NCBI RefSeq assembly: GCF_003399765.1
Contig: NZ_NFZV01000035.1
Span: 1 to 35,549, forward strand
Length of the DNA: 35,549 bases
Source: Alkalilimnicola ehrlichii
Lineage (GTDB): Bacteria; Pseudomonadota; Gammaproteobacteria; Nitrococcales; AK92
Reading direction: 5' to 3'
Positions 32,429 to 35,549 of the stretch are shown here, piece after piece; the first letter of the stretch is position 1, and each line of letters opens with the position of its first letter. The notes under the pieces are model-generated. The model had not been told where the DNA came from and ran no database searches. It saw nothing but the letters and a program-made list of their open reading frames with translations. A program made the translations under genes and the position numbers.

Positions 32429-32902
32429 ATGAGCGAAATCGAAGTAGGAAAAGCGGTACCCAACTTTCACGCCCCAGCCACCGGCGGCGAGACGATCGAG
32501 CTTGCCGAGCTGCGGGGAAAGAATGTCGTATTGTTTTTCTATCCGAAAGCTAACACCCCTGGTTGTAGCCAAGAAGGTCAGGACTTCCGCGACGCAAACG
32601 AAGCGTTCGCCGCCTTGAACACCGTTGTCCTCGGCATCTCCCGCGACGGCGTCAAGGCGCAGGAAAACTTCAAGGCTAAGTACGACTTTCCGTTTCCGCT
32701 GATTGCCGACAAGGACGAGGCCGTATGCCGCCTGTTCGATGTTATCAAACAGAAAAACATGTACGGCCGCCAGGTTATGGGGATCGAGCGCAGCACATTC
32801 TTGATCGCCGCCGACGGCAAACTGCACAAGGAATGGCGGAAAGTAAAAGTTAAGGGGCACGTCGAGGACGTCCTGGCCGCAACGCAGGAACTGGCCTCCT
32901 AA
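32429..32902 (+). CDS. bcp: Bcp-type peroxiredoxin lacking the second cysteine of the E. coli pair
   Basis: A 157-residue thiol peroxidase. The peroxidatic cysteine is Cys46 in TPGCSQEG; the cysteine five residues on, which resolves the sulfenate in E. coli Bcp (TPGCTVQAC), is Gln51 here. The only other cysteine is Cys100 in DEAVCRLF, at the place of E. coli Cys99. It may therefore resolve through Cys100 or act as a 1-Cys enzyme with an outside thiol. The start at ATG 32429 (GAGAG before it) fits the family length; the frame is open 9 codons upstream. Same transcript as gcvR, likely. Confidence 0.93.
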   Translation: MSEIEVGKAVPNFHAPATGGETIELAELRGKNVVLFFYPKANTPGCSQEGQDFRDANEAFAALNTVVLGISRDGVKAQENFKAKYDFPFPLIADKDEAVCRLFDVIKQKNMYGRQVMGIERSTFLIAADGKLHKEWRKVKVKGHVEDVLAATQELAS

Positions 32903-32939
32903 CGGCGACGATTTCCGCAACTCGGGGAGTTTTTGATTT

Positions 32940-34259
32940 ATGACGAAAGCGGCCGCTCAGCGTACACGGTTTTTCGTTGTCGACGCTTCGGTGCTGATCC
33001 ACGACCCAGCGGCGCTATTCCGCTTTCAGGAGCACGACCTACACTTGCCGATGGTCGTGCTCGAACAGTTGGACCACGCCAAACAAGGACTCTCCGAGGA
33101 AGCCCGCAACGTACGCCAGGTCAGCCGTTTCCTCGACCAGTTGCTTGCCGATGCCGGCCCCTTGGATCTGGAGCGCGGCCTCCCGCTCGGGCAAGAGGCC
33201 GCGGGACGCCTGTTCTTCGACCTCACACCCGGCGCGCGCAGCGTGCTCGATACCGCGCTAGATCTACAGGAAAAGCGGCCCGACGCCAAAGTGACGCTGG
33301 TCTCGAAGGACATTAATCTGCGGATTCGGGCGACGGTCCTCGGTATCCATGCCGAGGATTACCACAGCGACCAGGTTCTCGACGATCTGGACCTGCTTTA
33401 TTCCGGTCTGAACGTTATTCCCGCCGACTGCTGGCGTAAAGCGCAGCCCTACAATGACGGCTTCCGGCTGCCGAACGACGAAAATTGGCACTTAAACCAG
33501 TGCCTTTACACGGAAGACGACAGCTTCCACGGTATTGTCCGGGAGGTTAACCCGGACGGCACGGCCATTGTTAGCTCGGTAGAAGATTTCCGCCGCTCCG
33601 AAGCGGCCGTTTGGGGAGTGCAAGCGCGCAACCGTGAGCAGAACTTCGCGCTTAATCTCTTGCTCGACCCCAACATCGATTTCGTCAGCCTGCTCGGGCC
33701 GGCCGGCACCGGAAAGACGCTGCTCACCTTAGCCGCGGGCCTTGCGCAAACCCTCGACCATCGACGGTTCCGAGAGATCATCATGACCCGAGCCACCATC
33801 TCACTCGGGGAAGACATCGGCTATTTACCGGGGACAGAAGAAGAAAAGATGGGGCCGTGGATGGGGGCGCTGATGGACAACCTGGAAGTGCTTACCCAAA
33901 CCGAGGGCAGCAGCAGCTGGGGGCGCGCCGCGACCCAGGACCTTTTGCAGAGTCGGGTAAAAGTGCGCTCCCTGAACTTCATGCGCGGCCGCACGTTTTT
34001 AAGCCGCTACATCATTCTGGACGAAGCGCAAAACCTGACGGCCAAACAGATGAAGGCACTCATCACCCGCGCTGGCCCCAGCACCAAAGTCGTCTGCATG
34101 GGCAATCTGAGTCAGATCGACACGCCGTATCTGACCGAAACCAGCTCCGGCCTCACCTACGTCGTCGACCGCTTCAAAGGCTGGCGCCACGGCGGGCATA
34201 TCACCTTACAGCGCGGCGAGCGCTCCCGACTCGCCGACCACGCAACCGAGACGCTCTAG
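32940..34259 (+). CDS. ylaK: PIN-PhoH fusion protein (YlaK type)
   Basis: A 439-residue protein. Residues 9 to about 150 are a PIN ribonuclease domain with acidic residues Asp15, Glu42 and Asp124. From about 230 on is a PhoH-type ATPase: Walker A GPAGTGKT (253-260), ATISLGEDIGYLPGT, Walker B IILDEAQNLT and GNLSQIDTPY. PIN-PhoH proteins (as in mycobacterial PhoH2) can be RNA helicase/RNase pairs, and YlaK is the related bacterial group. A GGGGAG lies before the ATG. It follows bcp by 37 bases and ends the gcvR-bcp-ylaK run. Confidence 0.92.
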   Translation: MTKAAAQRTRFFVVDASVLIHDPAALFRFQEHDLHLPMVVLEQLDHAKQGLSEEARNVRQVSRFLDQLLADAGPLDLERGLPLGQEAAGRLFFDLTPGARSVLDTALDLQEKRPDAKVTLVSKDINLRIRATVLGIHAEDYHSDQVLDDLDLLYSGLNVIPADCWRKAQPYNDGFRLPNDENWHLNQCLYTEDDSFHGIVREVNPDGTAIVSSVEDFRRSEAAVWGVQARNREQNFALNLLLDPNIDFVSLLGPAGTGKTLLTLAAGLAQTLDHRRFREIIMTRATISLGEDIGYLPGTEEEKMGPWMGALMDNLEVLTQTEGSSSWGRAATQDLLQSRVKVRSLNFMRGRTFLSRYIILDEAQNLTAKQMKALITRAGPSTKVVCMGNLSQIDTPYLTETSSGLTYVVDRFKGWRHGGHITLQRGERSRLADHATETL

Positions 34260-34286
34260 CAGCCGATTAGCTTTCGCTTGGCCGGC

Positions 34287-34745
34287 TCAACGGGACAGCA
34301 CAAAAACGCACTGCAACACGACATCGCCATCATCCCCCGCATGCGGATAGAGGGCGACAAAGTAATCCCGCGCCGACGATACGTCGAAGACGCGATAGGG
34401 CTCCGCCACCTCAGGCTCCAAATCCAAATGTTCGCCGATACGCAGGGTCAACTCGTCGATATCGCCATGTACCACCACATTGGGGCCGAAAGCCATGTCA
34501 TAGCCTCGAAACCCGACATAAGCGACCTCGGCGCCGAACACGTCCATTGGCACCGAAGGTCGGTAAAAATGTGGGTTATCGGGCGGCTCCGACGCCGCCA
34601 AATAGCGCTCGCGCAGCGTCTCCGCTTCCGGGCCGGCGGCGTCGGCACGGCAAGTCACCATGCGCTCCAGAGCACCGGTATCAACGGCGCTAGCCGCCCC
34701 TGGAAAAGCAACCGCCAGAGCAAGCAAGAAAAACACAGAACGCAT
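34287..34745 (-). CDS. Small secreted protein of unknown function
   Basis: A 152-residue protein with a clear signal peptide (FFLLALAVAFPGAASA, cleavage probably before VDTG). The mature part is acidic with two cysteines, near the start (MVTCRAD) and end (LQCVFV), which could form a disulfide in the periplasm. I do not recognise a family. It lies 54 bases downstream of the DUF2931 gene on the same strand; together with the gene before that, this looks like a small exported-protein cluster. GGGGTGA precedes the ATG. Confidence 0.7.
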   Translation of the reverse strand: MRSVFFLLALAVAFPGAASAVDTGALERMVTCRADAAGPEAETLRERYLAASEPPDNPHFYRPSVPMDVFGAEVAYVGFRGYDMAFGPNVVVHGDIDELTLRIGEHLDLEPEVAEPYRVFDVSSARDYFVALYPHAGDDGDVVLQCVFVLSR

Positions 34746-34799
34746 AAGTCACCCCATTTACTCTAGAATCCGCACGTGGCGCAGATAGCCGCCGCGACG

Positions 34800-35340
34800 C
34801 TACCGCCAGGGTGCGTCCGGCAGCGGCTCGTGGCGACCCACGGCTTGGCCGGTGCCCACCACCTGGAACACACGGCCTTCGCGATTATTATCTGAGCGAG
34901 CGTTCGTCAGCCACACCGTCACCCCGCCGTCCGCCTCCATGCCGACCACCAAATGTTCTTCCCGCCCCTGCTCGCCACTCGATATCCAAGTGTACTCGGG
35001 GAGGTTACGCATTTGCTTGGCCAGATCCGCCGCCAACTCCAGTGTGGCCTCGTAGAGGATCTCTTCCTCAATCTGCCGCCAACGCACGTAGAGGGTTTTC
35101 GGAGCCGGGCGTTCGAAAATCAGGGTGCTGCCACCGCTCACGGACTGCCAGCAACAACTGATCCGCCCCCCATCGCCCACCACGTATCGTCAAACAGCAG
35201 CTTCTCGACCAAAATCTCGTTCCCGCGCGGGTGGAGATGCTCACATCGAAGCTACGATCCGCCCCCGCTTGGTAGTACACATAGCCGCTAAGCAAAAAGA
35301 GACTTAGCGCCAGGATCACCAGACTCACCCGTTTCGTCAT
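34800..35340 (-). pseudogene. DUF2931 family protein, broken by two one-base frameshifts
   Basis: Three frames together spell a DUF2931 protein. The ATG at 35340 (GGAG nine bases before) gives an N-terminal membrane anchor or signal (LVILALSLFLLSGYVYY) up to FDVSIST. The next frame gives GNEILVEKLLFDDTWWAMGG, and the third gives RISCCWQSVSGG, LYVRWRQIEEEILYEATLEL and GMEADGGVTVWL, all typical of the family. One missing base lies within 35222-35231 (G/C run) and another in the C6 run at 35166-35171. With both restored, 541 bases become 543, a 180-residue protein. Function unknown; exported or periplasmic. Confidence 0.8.
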
Positions 35341-35549
35341 CGTACGCGTCTCCAGCCCGTATAGGCCCTTGGCCGCCACCAGAAATCGTCCGCCGCGTTA
35401 CCTCGGTCCGGGGCGTTGGGGAAAATCTCGCGCCCCCCGCGTTCGGCGCATTGCTATTGACCACGTTGGCCAGATCCTCTCGCCAGCCGTTGCCGGTGAC
35501 CAGCTCCGGTCGGTGGTATTGATGGGAGTGGTGGATGTACTCCCGGTAC
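35337..35549 (-). pseudogene. 3' end of an upstream gene, one-base frameshift
   Basis: From the window edge one frame reads YREYIHHSHQYHRPELV to NSNAPNAGG, and after a C6 run (35433-35438) a second frame continues REIFPNAPDRG and DFWWRPRAYTGWRRVR, stopping at TGA 35339-35337, which overlaps the DUF2931 start as ATGA. One added G on the coding strand makes a continuous 70-residue C-terminus. I do not recognise the family securely; a large hydrolase or secreted effector is a guess from its coupling to DUF2931. Confidence 0.55.

Noticed and set aside
1-35549. CRISPR arrays, insertion sequences, integrases, tRNA genes
   Set aside because: Looked for repeats, transposase-like proteins and tRNA T-loop sequences in the gaps; none seen.

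Overview
The window looks like a chromosomal segment of a gammaproteobacterium. The main reasons are the dapA-bamC and gcvR-bcp neighbourhood (contiguous in E. coli as well), a TruC pseudouridine synthase, a YheS-type ABC-F ATPase, two Slp-type outer-membrane lipoproteins and a prkA-yeaH-spoVR operon. The genus cannot be read from the sequence. The content is mostly core metabolism and housekeeping. I see no insertion sequence, integrase, prophage, CRISPR array or tRNA gene.

Layout. 1-250: the leader of a ribosomal RNA operon on the minus strand, with two TTGAC(A/C)-N16-TAAAAT promoters, an A-rich UP-like stretch and a boxA at the very edge; the rRNA genes lie just outside to the left. 300-4833 (minus): prkA-yeaH-spoVR, a stress-kinase operon. 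5145-6976 (minus): a SpoIIIAA/Ycf45-like ATPase with an R3H domain and a small unknown protein. 7063-9261 (plus): a GNAT acetyltransferase and a nitrilase-family amidohydrolase as two tightly coupled genes, which in some bacteria are one fused protein, then a Dps-like ferritin. 9361-12165 (minus): a DUF6763-like protein, a six-cysteine mini-protein, a CBS-domain protein and a DUF418/YeiB membrane protein. 12212-16781 (minus): an outer-membrane barrel protein and a caa3-type cytochrome c oxidase operon (ctaC, fused subunit I+III, a small membrane protein joined by ATGA overlaps). 17179-19370: a HemJ/CopD-like membrane protein, a frameshifted DUF2231 gene and two tandem Slp lipoproteins. 19706-25120 (minus): beta-carbonic anhydrase, truC, a BaiN-like flavoprotein, yheS, a DUF2007 zinc-ribbon protein and a MAPEG protein. 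25253-26134 (plus): a DUF815 ATPase. 26176-31613 (minus): dapA-bamC-purL. 31820-34259 (plus): gcvR-bcp-phoH(ylaK). 34287-35549 (minus): a small secreted protein, a DUF2931 gene and the end of an upstream gene.

Points that most deserve a second look. (1) The oxidase subunit I keeps the haem/CuB ligands, the cross-linking Tyr and the Glu of the A1 signature, but the K-channel lysine position is Gln and the Asn positions of the D channel are changed. (2) Four apparent one-base losses fall in or next to short single-base runs: one in the DUF2231 gene (a T7 run that is also a perfect -1 slippery heptamer) and three within the last ~400 bp. This suggests either sequence error or real decay, and it hides a DUF2931 protein and its ATGA-coupled upstream partner. 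(3) Perfect palindromes lie upstream of the carbonic anhydrase and the oxidase operon. (4) Convergent gene pairs end in strong hairpins without a U-tract. I did not find a clearly new multi-gene defence or mobile system.
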